From assembly GCA_905236815.1 (NCBI GenBank), contig CAJOPE010000142.1, positions 1 through 37,540 on the forward strand: a stretch of 37,540 nucleotides of DNA, given 5' to 3'. A program made the translations under genes and the position numbers. This stretch comes from an uncultured Prevotella sp. (lineage in GTDB: Bacteria > Bacteroidota > Bacteroidia > Bacteroidales > Bacteroidaceae). The notes beneath the pieces are model-generated. The model was not told the origin of the DNA and did no database searches. It saw only the letters and a program-made list of their open reading frames with translations. Each line of letters starts with the position of its first letter. The stretch's first letter is position 1. This document shows, in pieces, positions 16,779 through 24,846 of this stretch.

Positions 16779-17297
16779 ATGATGCAGGTAAAGGAACTGA
16801 TTAAATGCGATAATCCAATCTATGCTGATGAAATTGTTCAAGCCCTTGTGGATAACAATATAGCCGCAATGCAGCATGATGAAACGCAAGATACAGCAGT
16901 TGGCTCATACGGTAGTGATGTTGGAATCGCGATTAAGGTATACGAGAAAGACTATGATAAAGCTCGCAAGATTGTAGGAGAAATTGTGGATGCTCGTCAG
17001 GAGGTTCAGCCTTGGTGCCCAAAGTGTGGTAGTGAGGATGTTGAGAAAATCGACGACGAGAGCCGATATTCACCCAAGCGGATGATGTTTGGCTGGGGCG
17101 TAATAGGCTTCAGTATGATAGTCTTGGTTTCTACTTATTTTGATATGTTCCCAGAGCAATATACTTTGGGCTTACAGATTGTATCTGCCATTGTGGCAGG
17201 TATAGCTTTAAATTTTGTTATGCCTTCCCGGCGATATACTAATTTTCATTGCAGACATTGCGGAAAGGTCTTCCGCCATTTAGATCCTCTTAAATAA
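16779..17297 (+). CDS. DUF2007-like membrane protein with split zinc-ribbon cysteines
   Basis: The first ~70 of 172 residues have the DUF2007 pattern (a small alpha/beta domain: NPIYADEIVQALVDNNIAAM, then IAIKVYEKDYDKARKIV), which is a proposed signal-transducing or metal-sensing domain. Next come C80-x2-C83, two membrane segments (about 103-121 and 130-148), and C158-x2-C161. The two CxxC pairs flank the hairpin of membrane helices and could form one zinc ribbon on the cytoplasmic face. Function is unknown. Two ATG codons (16779 and 16782) are both possible starts. No operon partner; a long gene-free stretch follows. Confidence 0.82.
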   Translation: MMQVKELIKCDNPIYADEIVQALVDNNIAAMQHDETQDTAVGSYGSDVGIAIKVYEKDYDKARKIVGEIVDARQEVQPWCPKCGSEDVEKIDDESRYSPKRMMFGWGVIGFSMIVLVSTYFDMFPEQYTLGLQIVSAIVAGIALNFVMPSRRYTNFHCRHCGKVFRHLDPLK

Positions 17298-17377
17298 TCT
17301 CTACTTTTCTCTCTCTCTCAACTGTTATCCTTCACAATGCCAGGTGTTGTGAGGCGATTATTGGTGTTTTCCTTAAA

Positions 17378-17653
17378 AAAAAAGTTTTTAAAAAAATATT
17401 TCTTCCTTCATATTGAATATAACTATTTGATTAATAGAGGCTTTCTATGAAGGAAGATTTTTATATGTAGGCTTTAGTTCTATTCTTCAACTATTTGATT
17501 AATGAGAGTCTTTGTTGGTTATACTTTGATGGATATATTGTTTATCTTTTAGTTTGAAACTAATAATATCTATTTTTCCTTCATAGAAACTCGTTGTATT
17601 CCAAGTTGTTATATTCAATATGAAGGAAGAAATATTTTTTTGAAAAGTTTTTT
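17378..17653. repeat. 276-bp foldback element with nested, alternating repeats
   Basis: Positions 17390-17423 and 17608-17641 are exact reverse complements over 34 bp. The match extends to 46 bp with two mismatches (17378-17423 and 17608-17653). A second pair, 17442-17455 and 17576-17589, is a perfect 14-bp inverted repeat inside it. The 10-mer TTCCTTCATA therefore occurs four times in alternating strand order (17403 +, 17446 -, 17576 +, 17619 -). AACTATTTGATTAAT is also directly repeated (17421-17435 and 17489-17503). No reading frame of note is present. A MITE-like element or a large structured RNA are the two readings. Confidence 0.8.
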
Positions 17654-17670
17654 GTCTATTTTGGGCATTA

Positions 17671-17884
17671 CTCGTTGGCGGGATTTAGTGTATACTTAAT
17701 CTTCGTATGGATAAAATAGGCGCATTATCACCTATATAAAAATAAAAACATTTAAAAAAGTTCCTCCATCTTTTAAGCTAAGTAATTGAAATACACTATC
17801 TTAACAATGGAGGAACTTCTTTAAATGAACGAAAAATACAGCGTGATTATTTGGCTATTTTCAATATTTAATTCCGCCAACGGG
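17671..17884. repeat. Second foldback region, nested inverted repeats
   Basis: The outer arms 17671-17683 and 17872-17884 match as inverted repeats at 11 of 13 positions, with the core CGTTGGCGG/CCGCCAACG exact. Inside, 17754-17769 and 17807-17822 are 16-bp inverted repeats with one mismatch (core AAGTTCCTCCAT). The inner arm resembles the arm of the neighbouring element (A-rich then TTCCTYCAT), so the two may be related. Confidence 0.6.
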
Positions 17885-17994
17885 TTGGCATAATATGATG
17901 TCGTTGTCAATGTGGAGTTATAATGAAAGAGCTAAATGCATCATTTAGGGGATGTAAGTGACCTACTTAGCACCTCTATTTAGGGGATTTACAG
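17885..17994. other. Gene-free DNA with a direct repeat next to tRNA-Asn
   Basis: ATTTAGGGGAT occurs at 17943-17953 and 17978-17988 (35-bp period), and CTAAATG-CAT-CATTTAG forms a small palindrome at 17932-17948. No gene, integrase or tRNA fragment is seen here. Confidence 0.4.
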
Positions 17995-18030
17995 AATACA
18001 AAAAAGGAATGACTAAAAAGTCATTCCTTT
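17995..18030 (-). terminator. Terminator of tRNA-Asn
   Basis: AAAGGAATGACT (18003-18014) pairs exactly with 18019-18030 around a 4-nt loop. On the minus strand the stem runs into a T-rich tail. It starts 3 bp beyond the 3' end of the tRNA gene. Confidence 0.88.
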
Positions 18031-18033
18031 ATG

Positions 18034-18107
18034 CGCTCCAGGATGGGCTTGAACCAACGACCCCCTGATTAACAGTCAGGTGCTCTAACCAACTGAGCTA
18101 CTGAAGC
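18034..18107 (-). tRNA. tRNA-Asn (anticodon GTT)
   Basis: The 74-nt minus-strand cloverleaf has acceptor stem GCTTCAG/CTGGAGC (one G-U pair), D arm GCTC...GAGC, anticodon arm CCTGA-CTGTTAA-TCAGG (GTT), variable loop GGGTC, T arm GTTGG-TTCAAGC-CCATC, and discriminator G. CCA is not encoded. The T stem has a U-U mismatch at its second pair (positions 50 and 64), which is unusual. Other arms pair fully. A matching promoter lies upstream and a terminator directly downstream. Confidence 0.95.
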
Positions 18108-18137
18108 ATTGTTGCTATCATTTCTGATTTGCGGTTG

Positions 18138-18169
18138 CAAAGGTAAGACCTTTTTTTTATTCCACCAAA
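18138..18169 (-). promoter_or_regulatory. Sigma-ABfr promoter of tRNA-Asn
   Basis: On the minus strand TTTG (18166-18169), 20 nt, then TACCTTTG (18138-18145) match both boxes exactly. The predicted transcript start is about 20 nt before the mature tRNA 5' end. Confidence 0.75.
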
Positions 18170-18250
18170 CTTTTTCCAAGAAAATTTTAAATAAAACGTA
18201 ATTTTCTTCATTTTTTTGCCTAAAATGGGCGTTTTGTTAGGATTATATAT

Positions 18251-18258
18251 TACTTTTG
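18251..18258 (+). promoter_or_regulatory. Candidate -7 box for the S41 protease gene
   Basis: TACTTTTG fits TAnnTTTG, about 72 bp before the start codon. The nearest TTTG (18233-18236) is only 14 nt upstream, short of the usual 19-20. A small GTTGC-CGAAA-GCAAC hairpin (18279-18293) lies in the leader. Confidence 0.4.
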
Positions 18259-18329
18259 TGCGTGATTTAGTCCGCTTTGTTGCCGAAAGCAACGTGGAAA
18301 GGGCGAAATGTTAACTGAAAAATAAGTTT

Positions 18330-19997
18330 ATGATGATAAAAAAACTCTTTTTGTCCCTGTTGATTCTGGCCGTCTTGCCAGTTTCAGCTCAATCAGACAA
18401 GGATCATGAGTTCAAGGTTTCAAAGAACATGGATGTTTTCAACTCCATCTACAAGAACCTCGACCAGATGTATGTGGACACCCTCGATGCCGATGAGGTT
18501 ATCGGAAATGGTATCAAGGCGATGCTCAAAAGTCTCGATCCTTATACTGAGTACTATCCAGAGAGTGAGGTGAAGAATCTGAAGCAGATGCTCACAGGTA
18601 AGTATGCTGGTATTGGAGCCTTGGTTCGTTACAATCAGCAGCTCAAACGTGTGGTTATCGACGAGCCTTTCGAGGGTATGCCTGCTACCGAGGCTGGTTT
18701 GAAGAAGGGCGATATCATCCTGAGCATTGACGATGAGTCGATGCTTGATAAGGATAACTCTTATGTCAGCAGCCATCTTCGTGGAGAGCCAGGTACAACT
18801 TTCGTGCTGAAAATTAAGCGACCATCAACAGGCAAGATCATGAAAATGAAGATTACCCGTAAGGCAATTCAGACTCCATCTATGCCTTATTATGGTATGT
18901 TGCCTTCAAATATCGGCTATATCAATCTGAATGCATTCACGGATAAGATTTCGCGTGATGTACGTCGCGCTTTCATCGACTTGAAAAAGCAGGGTGCTAA
19001 GGGCTTGGTATTCGATTTGCGTGATAATGGTGGTGGTTCCCTTCAGGAAGCTATTAATATTGTTAGCATGTTTGTTCCAAGAGGTGTTACTATCGTAAAG
19101 ACCAAAGGTAAACTGAAGCGTGCCAATGATGAGTTGAAGACTTCTCTCGAGCCTATCGATACAGTAATGCCAATCGTTATGTTGGTAGATGATGGTACGG
19201 CAAGTGCCAGTGAGATTACCAGTGGAAGTTTGCAGGACCTCGACCGTGCGGTAGTTCTTGGAACTCGCACATACGGAAAGGGACTTGTACAGTATACTAT
19301 GGACGTGCCTTATAATGGTCAGATGAAACTCACTACCAGCAAGTATTACATTCCTAGTGGTCGATGCATCCAGGCAATCAACTATAAGCATGCAAATGGT
19401 GGTTATAAGGAGCATGTGCCAGACTCGCTTACCCATGTGTTCTATACAAAGAATGGTCGAGAGGTGCGCGACGGTGGAGGTATTACTCCAGATGTAGTGC
19501 TTCGTCCTGATACCCTTCCAAATATCGCTATATATCTCAGAAGTGTACGCGATAGCAATGAGGTGCTCCTTAACTATGAGATAGACTATGTTGCAAAGCA
19601 TCCAACGATTGCAGCTCCAGATAAGTTTGAACTTAGCGATGAGGATTATGCAGAATTCAAGAAGCGTGTAATTGCCAGTGACTTCAAGTACGATCGCGAA
19701 ACCGAGAAATATCTCAAGGATCTTGTGAAACTTGCAAAGTTTGAGGGTTACTATGAAGATGCCAAGCCAGAGTTCGAGGCCTTGCAGAAAAAATTGACCC
19801 ATAACGTGGAAAAAGATCTTGACTACAATAAGGAAATGCTGAAGCATGTAATCGAGACAGATTTGGTTGCAGCCTACTATTATCATGGTGGTGCGATTCA
19901 GAATGGATTGCGCTTTGACAAGCAGGTAAAAGAGGCAATTCGACTGATAAATGCTCCTGAGGAGTATAAAAAGCTGCTACAACCAAAGAAAAAATAG
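18330..19997 (+). CDS. S41-family C-terminal processing protease (Ctp/Tsp type)
   Basis: This 555-residue exported serine protease degrades or trims envelope proteins from the C terminus. The signal peptide is at about 1-21 (ends PVSAQ). An N-terminal helical cap (SLDPYTEYYPESEVKNLKQM) is followed by a PDZ domain at about 90-180 (GYxGIGAL-type start, AGLKKGDIILSIDDE). The S41 core then has GLVFDLRDNGGG. The serine-lysine dyad is S292 in GTASASE and K317 in TYGKG, 25 residues apart as in E. coli Tsp. A C-terminal helical extension of about 150 residues ends in a basic KPKKK tail. Either ATG at 18330 or 18333 may be used. Confidence 0.95.
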   Translation: MMIKKLFLSLLILAVLPVSAQSDKDHEFKVSKNMDVFNSIYKNLDQMYVDTLDADEVIGNGIKAMLKSLDPYTEYYPESEVKNLKQMLTGKYAGIGALVRYNQQLKRVVIDEPFEGMPATEAGLKKGDIILSIDDESMLDKDNSYVSSHLRGEPGTTFVLKIKRPSTGKIMKMKITRKAIQTPSMPYYGMLPSNIGYINLNAFTDKISRDVRRAFIDLKKQGAKGLVFDLRDNGGGSLQEAINIVSMFVPRGVTIVKTKGKLKRANDELKTSLEPIDTVMPIVMLVDDGTASASEITSGSLQDLDRAVVLGTRTYGKGLVQYTMDVPYNGQMKLTTSKYYIPSGRCIQAINYKHANGGYKEHVPDSLTHVFYTKNGREVRDGGGITPDVVLRPDTLPNIAIYLRSVRDSNEVLLNYEIDYVAKHPTIAAPDKFELSDEDYAEFKKRVIASDFKYDRETEKYLKDLVKLAKFEGYYEDAKPEFEALQKKLTHNVEKDLDYNKEMLKHVIETDLVAAYYYHGGAIQNGLRFDKQVKEAIRLINAPEEYKKLLQPKKK

Positions 19998-20003
19998 AAA
20001 ATA

Positions 20004-20035
20004 TTTGGATGTGAACGAAATTATTGTTAATTTTG
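20004..20035 (+). promoter_or_regulatory. Sigma-ABfr promoter of rimP-nusA-infB
   Basis: TTTG (20004-20007), 20 nt, TAATTTTG (20028-20035): exact matches to both boxes. Transcription should start near 20042, just ahead of the hairpin at 20049. Confidence 0.8.
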
Positions 20036-20048
20036 CACCGTTCAGTGG

Positions 20049-20084
20049 AATGAGGGACTCAAAAAGAGTTCCTCATTTTATTTT
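20049..20084 (+). terminator. Terminator-like hairpin in the rimP leader (possible attenuator)
   Basis: AATGAGGGACTC (20049-20060) pairs with GAGTTCCTCATT (20066-20077), with one G-U pair and a 5-nt loop, followed by TTATTTT. It lies after the predicted rimP promoter and before the rimP ATG at 20097. It can end the S41 protease transcript. It must also be passed by, or regulate, the rimP-nusA-infB transcript. Confidence 0.75.
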
Positions 20085-20096
20085 AATATAACTTAT

Positions 20097-20564
20097 ATGA
20101 TTGATAAAAACGTCGTAAAGAAATTAGTTGATGAATGGCTTCAGGATAAGGAATACTTCCTTGTAGATATTACAATCAGTCCTGACGACAAGATCGTAGT
20201 CGAAATTGACCACGCCGATGGTGTGTATATCAACGACTGTGTTGATTTGAGCAAATTTATAGAAGATCGTCTTGATCGCGATGTTGAGGACTACGAGCTG
20301 GAGGTCGGCTCTGCTGGCATCGGACAACCTTTCAAGGTTGAGCAGCAGTACATCAACAATATCGGTAAGGACGTAGAGGTGCTTGATAAAGAAGGTAAAA
20401 AGTTTGTTGGCATCTTGAAGAGCGTTGAGGGTCGCGATTTTGTGGTTACCGTCAACGAGAAAGTGCAAGTTGAGGGCAAGAAGCGTCCTGTGAAGATGGA
20501 TGTAGACCACAACTTCAATATGGATAATATAAAATATACAAAATACTTAATAAGTTTCAAATAA
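20097..20564 (+). CDS. rimP: Ribosome maturation factor RimP
   Basis: RimP (155 residues) assists maturation of the 30S ribosomal subunit. The N-terminal alpha/beta domain holds LVDITISPDDKIVVEIDHAD and NDCVDLSKFIEDRLDRDVED, followed by YELEVGSAGIGQPF, the family's EVSSPG-like signature in divergent form. The C-terminal domain is an SH3-like barrel (GKDVEVLDKEGKKFVGILKS). The gene is first in the conserved rimP-nusA-infB order, with nusA starting 3 bp after the stop. The leader holds a strong hairpin. Length is normal for the family. Confidence 0.93.
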   Translation: MIDKNVVKKLVDEWLQDKEYFLVDITISPDDKIVVEIDHADGVYINDCVDLSKFIEDRLDRDVEDYELEVGSAGIGQPFKVEQQYINNIGKDVEVLDKEGKKFVGILKSVEGRDFVVTVNEKVQVEGKKRPVKMDVDHNFNMDNIKYTKYLISFK

Positions 20565-20567
20565 GCT

Positions 20568-21830
20568 ATGGCAGCAATAAAGAAAGATGAGACAGTGAGC
20601 ATGATCGACTCATTCCGTGAGTTTAAGGAAACCAAGAATATCGATCGTACCACAATGGTCAGCGTGCTGGAGGAAAGTTTCCGCAACGTACTCGCTAAGA
20701 TTTTCGGTAGCGACGAGAATTTCGACGTTATCGTAAACCCTGACAAGGGTGACTTCGAGATCTACCGTAACCGTGTGGTTGTGGCTGATGGTGAGGTTCA
20801 GGACGAGAACAAGGAAATTACTCTGACAGAGGCTCGCAAGATGCAGGCCGACTATGAGGTTGGTGAGGATGTCAGTGAGCCTGTCAACTTCGCTAAGTTT
20901 GGTCGTCGTGCCATCTTGAATCTTCGTCAGACTCTTGCTTCCAAGATTTTGGAACTTGAGCACGACTCACTTTATAATAAGTACAAGGATCGCGTTGGCC
21001 AGATCATCTCTGGTGAGGTTTACCAGGTTTGGAAGCGCGAGGTGCTCGTAGTGGATGATGAGAACAATGAGCTTATCCTTCCAAAGAGTGAGCAGATTCC
21101 TGCAGATGTATACCGCAAGGGCGAGACCGTTCGTGCCGTTATCGCTCGTGTCGACAATGAGAACAACAATCCAAAGATTATCCTCAGCCGCACCAGTCCT
21201 ATGTATCTGGAGCGTCTTCTTGAGGGTGAGGTTCCTGAGATTGCTGATGGTTTGATTGCAATCAAGAAGATTGCCCGTATGCCAGGTGAGCGTGCTAAGA
21301 TTGCTGTCGAGAGCTTCGATGAGCGTATCGACCCAGTAGGTGCTTGTGTTGGTGTGAAGGGTAGCCGTGTTCATGGCATCGTTCGTGAGCTTTGCAATGA
21401 GAACATCGATGTAATCAACTACACCTCAAATACAAAACTCTTTATCCAGCGTGCACTCAGCCCTGCAAAGGTTTCTTCTATCAACATCGATGAGGAGAAC
21501 AAGAAGGCTGAGGTTTACCTGCAGCCAGAAGAGGTGAGCCTGGCTATTGGCCGTGGCGGTCTCAACATTAAGTTGGCATCTATGCTTACAGAATACACCA
21601 TCGACGTATTCCGTGAACTTGATGAGAACGAGCAGGAGGATGATATCTACCTGGATGAATTCTCTGACGAAATTGATCAGTGGGTTATCGACGCTATCAA
21701 GGGCATCGGTCTTGACACAGCACGTCAGGTGCTCAATGCACCTCGCGATATGCTTATCGAGAAGGCCGACCTTGAGGAGGAGACCGTTGACAGTGTAATT
21801 AAGGTATTAAAAGCAGAATTTGATAAATAA
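20568..21830 (+). CDS. nusA: Transcription termination/antitermination factor NusA
   Basis: NusA binds RNA polymerase and affects pausing, termination and antitermination. At 420 residues it has the N-terminal polymerase-binding domain (about 1-130, starting MIDSFREFKETKNID), an S1 domain (about 140-205, GQIISGEVYQVWKREVLVVD) and two KH domains (about 210-345, with GACVGVKGSRVHGIVRELCN and LAIGRGGLNIKLASMLTEY). A short acidic linker (EQEDDIYLDEFSDE) leads to a single helix-hairpin-helix-like C-terminal domain. The two acidic-repeat domains of E. coli NusA are not both present. It sits between rimP (3 bp) and infB (10 bp). Confidence 0.96.
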   Translation: MAAIKKDETVSMIDSFREFKETKNIDRTTMVSVLEESFRNVLAKIFGSDENFDVIVNPDKGDFEIYRNRVVVADGEVQDENKEITLTEARKMQADYEVGEDVSEPVNFAKFGRRAILNLRQTLASKILELEHDSLYNKYKDRVGQIISGEVYQVWKREVLVVDDENNELILPKSEQIPADVYRKGETVRAVIARVDNENNNPKIILSRTSPMYLERLLEGEVPEIADGLIAIKKIARMPGERAKIAVESFDERIDPVGACVGVKGSRVHGIVRELCNENIDVINYTSNTKLFIQRALSPAKVSSINIDEENKKAEVYLQPEEVSLAIGRGGLNIKLASMLTEYTIDVFRELDENEQEDDIYLDEFSDEIDQWVIDAIKGIGLDTARQVLNAPRDMLIEKADLEEETVDSVIKVLKAEFDK

Positions 21831-21840
21831 AAGATAATTA

Positions 21841-24657
21841 ATGAGCATCAGATTAAACAAAGCACTACGTGAATTAAACATAGGACTTCAAACGGCAGTT
21901 GATTTCCTTGAAGCAAATAAGGGTCTGGGAGACATTCAGGCTGACCTGAGCTTTAAACTCAATGATGACCAATACAAGGCACTTGAGAAACAGTTCAGAC
22001 AGGACGCCCAGGTGCGTACTGAAGCAGAGAAACTGTTCCAGAAGAAACCAAAAGAGAAGAAGCGTGCGCCTGAGCAGAAGATTGAGCGCGCTGAGACATC
22101 TACCGAGAAGAATATACAGCAGCAGAAGTTTACTCCGCTGGGTAAGATAGATCTCGATAATCTTGGCAAGCCAGCTGCTAAGTCTGCTGCTCCTGAAAAG
22201 AAAGAAGCGCCTAAGGAAAAGGCTGCTGCCGTCAGCCCTGCGCCAGTAAATAACAATAAGCCAGAAGCTAAGCCTGCTGCTCCAAAGCCAGAGGCTAAGC
22301 CTGCTCCAAAGGCAGAGGCTCCTGTAAACAAGGCTCCTAAGATGGAACAGCCTAAGGCTGAAAAGCCTAAGCAGCAGCCTAAACCAGTTGAACAGCCTAA
22401 GGCAGAGCAGCCTAAGGTAGCTGAGAATGCTCCTGCAGATAACTCTTCCGAGGTATTTACTCTGAAGAGTGAAAAGAAGCTTTCTGTTAATGAGCCTAAG
22501 GTACTCGGTAAGATCGACCTTTCTGCTCTTAACCAGAGCACTCGTCCTAAGAAGAAGTCTAAGGAGGAGCGTCGCAAGGAGCGTGAGGAGAAACAGGCTC
22601 AGATGCATGGTGGTAACAATGGTGAGCGCAAGAAGCGTGTTCGTATTAATAAGGAACGCGTAGATATCAATGCTGCAGCCAACCAGCAGGGCAATGGCAA
22701 TAAGAAGAAAAATAACAATAAGAATAAGAAGCATACTCAGAAACCGTTGGAGGTTGATGATGAGGCAGTAGCACGTCAGGTAAAAGAGACGCTTGCTCGT
22801 CTTACCAGCAAGAGCCAGAACAAGAAGGGCGCTAAGTACCGTAAGGAGAAGCGTGAGGCTGTTCAGGAGAAACTCCAGCAGGAAGCTAGACAGGAGCAGA
22901 AGGATAGCAAGATTCTGAAACTTACCGAGTTTGTTACCGTTAGTGAGCTCGCTACGATGATGGACGTTAGTGTAACTCAGGTTATCTCTACTCTTATGAG
23001 CGTTGGTATCATGGTATCTATCAACCAGCGTCTCGATGCCGAAACCATTAATATGGTTGCTGGCGAGTTTGACTTCAAGACTGAGTATGTAAGTGCTGAG
23101 GTTCAGGAGGCTGTTACTGAGGAGGAGGATGACGAGAACGATCTCGTAGGTCGTGCTCCTATCGTTACAGTGATGGGTCACGTTGACCATGGTAAAACCT
23201 CTTTGCTCGACCATATCCGCAATACCAATGTGATTGCTGGTGAGGCCGGAGGTATTACTCAGCACATCGGTGCCTATGGTGTGACTATGAAGAATGGCCG
23301 CAAGGTTACCTTCCTCGATACTCCAGGTCACGAGGCATTTACCGCTATGCGTGCTCGTGGTGCTCAGGTTACCGATATCGCAATTATCATCATCGCAGCT
23401 GATGACTCTGTGATGCCTACTACTAAGGAGGCTATCGCTCATGCACAGGCTGCTGGTGTTCCTATGGTATTTGCAATCAATAAGATTGATAAGCCAGGAG
23501 CTAATCCTGATAAGATTCGTGAGGACCTTGCCAATATGAACCTGCTTGTTGAAGAGTGGGGTGGTAAGTATCAGTGCCAGGAAATCAGTGCCAAGAAGGG
23601 TATTGGTGTAGAGGACTTGATGGATAAGGTACTTCTCGAGGCTGAAATGCTTGACTTGAAGGCTAACCCTAACCGTAAGGCTACAGGTACCATTATCGAG
23701 TCTTCTTTGGATAAGGGCCGTGGATATGTATCTACAGTGCTCGTAAGCAATGGTACTTTGAAGCAGGGCGATATCGTGCTTGCTGGTACTTCTTGGGGTC
23801 GTGTTAAGGCGATGTTCAATGAGCGTAATGCACGTATCGAGAAGGCCGGTCCAGCAGAGCCAGCAATTATCCTTGGTTTGAATGGTGCTCCTACAGCAGG
23901 TGACCAGTTCCATGTAATCGAGTCTGAGCAGGAAGCTCGTGAAATCGCTAACAAGCGTGAGCAGTTGCAGCGTGAGCAGGGCTTGCGTACTCAGAAGCGT
24001 CTTACTCTTGGTGATATCTCCCACCGTATTGCACGTGGTGAGTTCCATGAGCTCAACGTTATCGTTAAGGGTGATACCGACGGTTCTATCGAGGCATTGT
24101 CCGACTCATTCTTGAAGTTGTCTACCGAGAAGGTACAGATCAATGTTATCAACAAGGCAGTTGGTCAGATTTCCGAGAACGATGTTATGTTGGCATCTGC
24201 ATCTGACGCAATTATCGTTGGTTTCCAGGTTCGTCCTTCTGCCGATGCTCGCCGTCTTGCCGACCGTGAGGGTGTTGAAATCAATACCTACTCAATCATC
24301 TACGATGCTATCGATGATGTGAAGAGTGCAATGGTTGGTATGCTTGATAAGGTGAAGAAGGAAATCGTTACCGGTCAGGTTGAAGTTAAGCAGGTATTCA
24401 AGATTTCCAAGGTGGGTACAATTGCCGGTGGTCTCGTTACCGAGGGTAAGGTACACGCTAAGGATAAGGCTCGTGTGGTACGCGATGGTATCGTAGTTCA
24501 TACAGCTGATATCAGTGCACTGAAGCGTTATAAGGATGATGTTAAGGAAGTCGTAACCGGATTGGAGTGCGGACTTAGCCTCGTTAACTACAATGATATT
24601 CAGACAGGTGATGTCATCGAGACATTCACTGAGATTGAAGTAGAGCAGAAGCTCTAA
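21841..24657 (+). CDS. infB: Translation initiation factor IF-2
   Basis: IF-2 is the GTPase that brings initiator tRNA to the ribosome. It has 938 residues. The first ~350 are a low-complexity, Lys/Ala/Pro/Glu-rich extension with repeats of the PKAEQPK type and an Asn/Lys-rich stretch ([17 protein letters not shown]). An IF2_N domain follows at about 355-410 ([20 protein letters not shown]). The G domain starts at about 438 with G1 [10 protein letters not shown]3 DTPGHEAF and G4 NKID. Domains II-IV end the protein. The long extension is normal for Bacteroidota IF-2. It is the last gene of the operon. Confidence 0.97.
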   Translation: MSIRLNKALRELNIGLQTAVDFLEANKGLGDIQADLSFKLNDDQYKALEKQFRQDAQVRTEAEKLFQKKPKEKKRAPEQKIERAETSTEKNIQQQKFTPLGKIDLDNLGKPAAKSAAPEKKEAPKEKAAAVSPAPVNNNKPEAKPAAPKPEAKPAPKAEAPVNKAPKMEQPKAEKPKQQPKPVEQPKAEQPKVAENAPADNSSEVFTLKSEKKLSVNEPKVLGKIDLSALNQSTRPKKKSKEERRKEREEKQAQMHGGNNGERKKRVRINKERVDINAAANQQGNGNKKKNNNKNKKHTQKPLEVDDEAVARQVKETLARLTSKSQNKKGAKYRKEKREAVQEKLQQEARQEQKDSKILKLTEFVTVSELATMMDVSVTQVISTLMSVGIMVSINQRLDAETINMVAGEFDFKTEYVSAEVQEAVTEEEDDENDLVGRAPIVTVMGHVDHGKTSLLDHIRNTNVIAGEAGGITQHIGAYGVTMKNGRKVTFLDTPGHEAFTAMRARGAQVTDIAIIIIAADDSVMPTTKEAIAHAQAAGVPMVFAINKIDKPGANPDKIREDLANMNLLVEEWGGKYQCQEISAKKGIGVEDLMDKVLLEAEMLDLKANPNRKATGTIIESSLDKGRGYVSTVLVSNGTLKQGDIVLAGTSWGRVKAMFNERNARIEKAGPAEPAIILGLNGAPTAGDQFHVIESEQEAREIANKREQLQREQGLRTQKRLTLGDISHRIARGEFHELNVIVKGDTDGSIEALSDSFLKLSTEKVQINVINKAVGQISENDVMLASASDAIIVGFQVRPSADARRLADREGVEINTYSIIYDAIDDVKSAMVGMLDKVKKEIVTGQVEVKQVFKISKVGTIAGGLVTEGKVHAKDKARVVRDGIVVHTADISALKRYKDDVKEVVTGLECGLSLVNYNDIQTGDVIETFTEIEVEQKL

Positions 24658-24664
24658 TAATAAG

Positions 24665-24734
24665 TTAGGAGTTAGAAATTAGGAGTTAGAAGTTTTGAAT
24701 TATCAATTTCTAACTCCTATCTTCTAACTCCTAT
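24665..24734. repeat. Two tandem 14-mers facing two inverted copies (infB-sufB gap)
   Basis: TTAGGAGTTAGAAA (24665-24678) and TTAGGAGTTAGAAG (24679-24692) are tandem. After a 14-nt spacer, two inverted units follow (24707-24720 and 24721-24734), differing by one or two bases. The whole can fold into a 28-bp stem-loop. It lies just past infB and could end that transcript, but no U-tract follows. A degenerate unit, TTAGAAGTTAGAATT, sits at 26299-26313 directly before sufC. Confidence 0.8.
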
Positions 24735-24810
24735 CTGATAACAAATGTTACCTCTTCATATTTTGGCATATTATTTGCTGATACATTGATGAAATAGGTA
24801 TTATAATAAC

Positions 24811-24825
24811 CTTCCCAATGGGGAG
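24811..24825. repeat. Short CTTCCC...GGGGAG palindrome upstream of sufB
   Basis: CTTCCCAATGGGGAG lies 22 bp before the sufB start codon. It belongs to the loose family of GC-rich palindromes at gene junctions in this window. It could mask or mark the sufB ribosome-binding region. Confidence 0.45.
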
Positions 24826-24846
24826 GAGAATAGGCATTAAGATAAT

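Noticed and set aside
17403..17628. Four copies of a 10-mer considered as a CRISPR-like array
   Set aside because: The copies alternate in strand, are only 10 bp, have unequal spacing, and no cas gene is present. An inverted-repeat element explains them.
17825..17893. 22-codon frame inside the second foldback region
   Set aside because: It begins just after a repeat arm and ends in the outer arm, with no ribosome-binding site. It was judged a chance frame.
17885..18033. Possible integration site at the 3' side of tRNA-Asn
   Set aside because: No repeated tRNA 3' end, integrase or element boundary was found; only an 11-bp direct repeat unrelated to the tRNA is present.
18098..18292. 64-codon minus-strand frame over the tRNA-Asn promoter
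   Set aside because: It covers the divergent promoter region and the first bases of the tRNA gene. Its residues look like translated AT-rich DNA.
18906..19886. 326-codon frame antisense to the S41 protease gene
   Set aside because: It is a mirror of a real gene with intact catalytic residues, without any family-like motif of its own.
21874..24048. 724-codon frame antisense to infB
   Set aside because: It lies wholly opposite infB, which has all IF-2 motifs. The product is a Leu/Ser/Thr-rich mirror of biased codons, with no recognisable domain.
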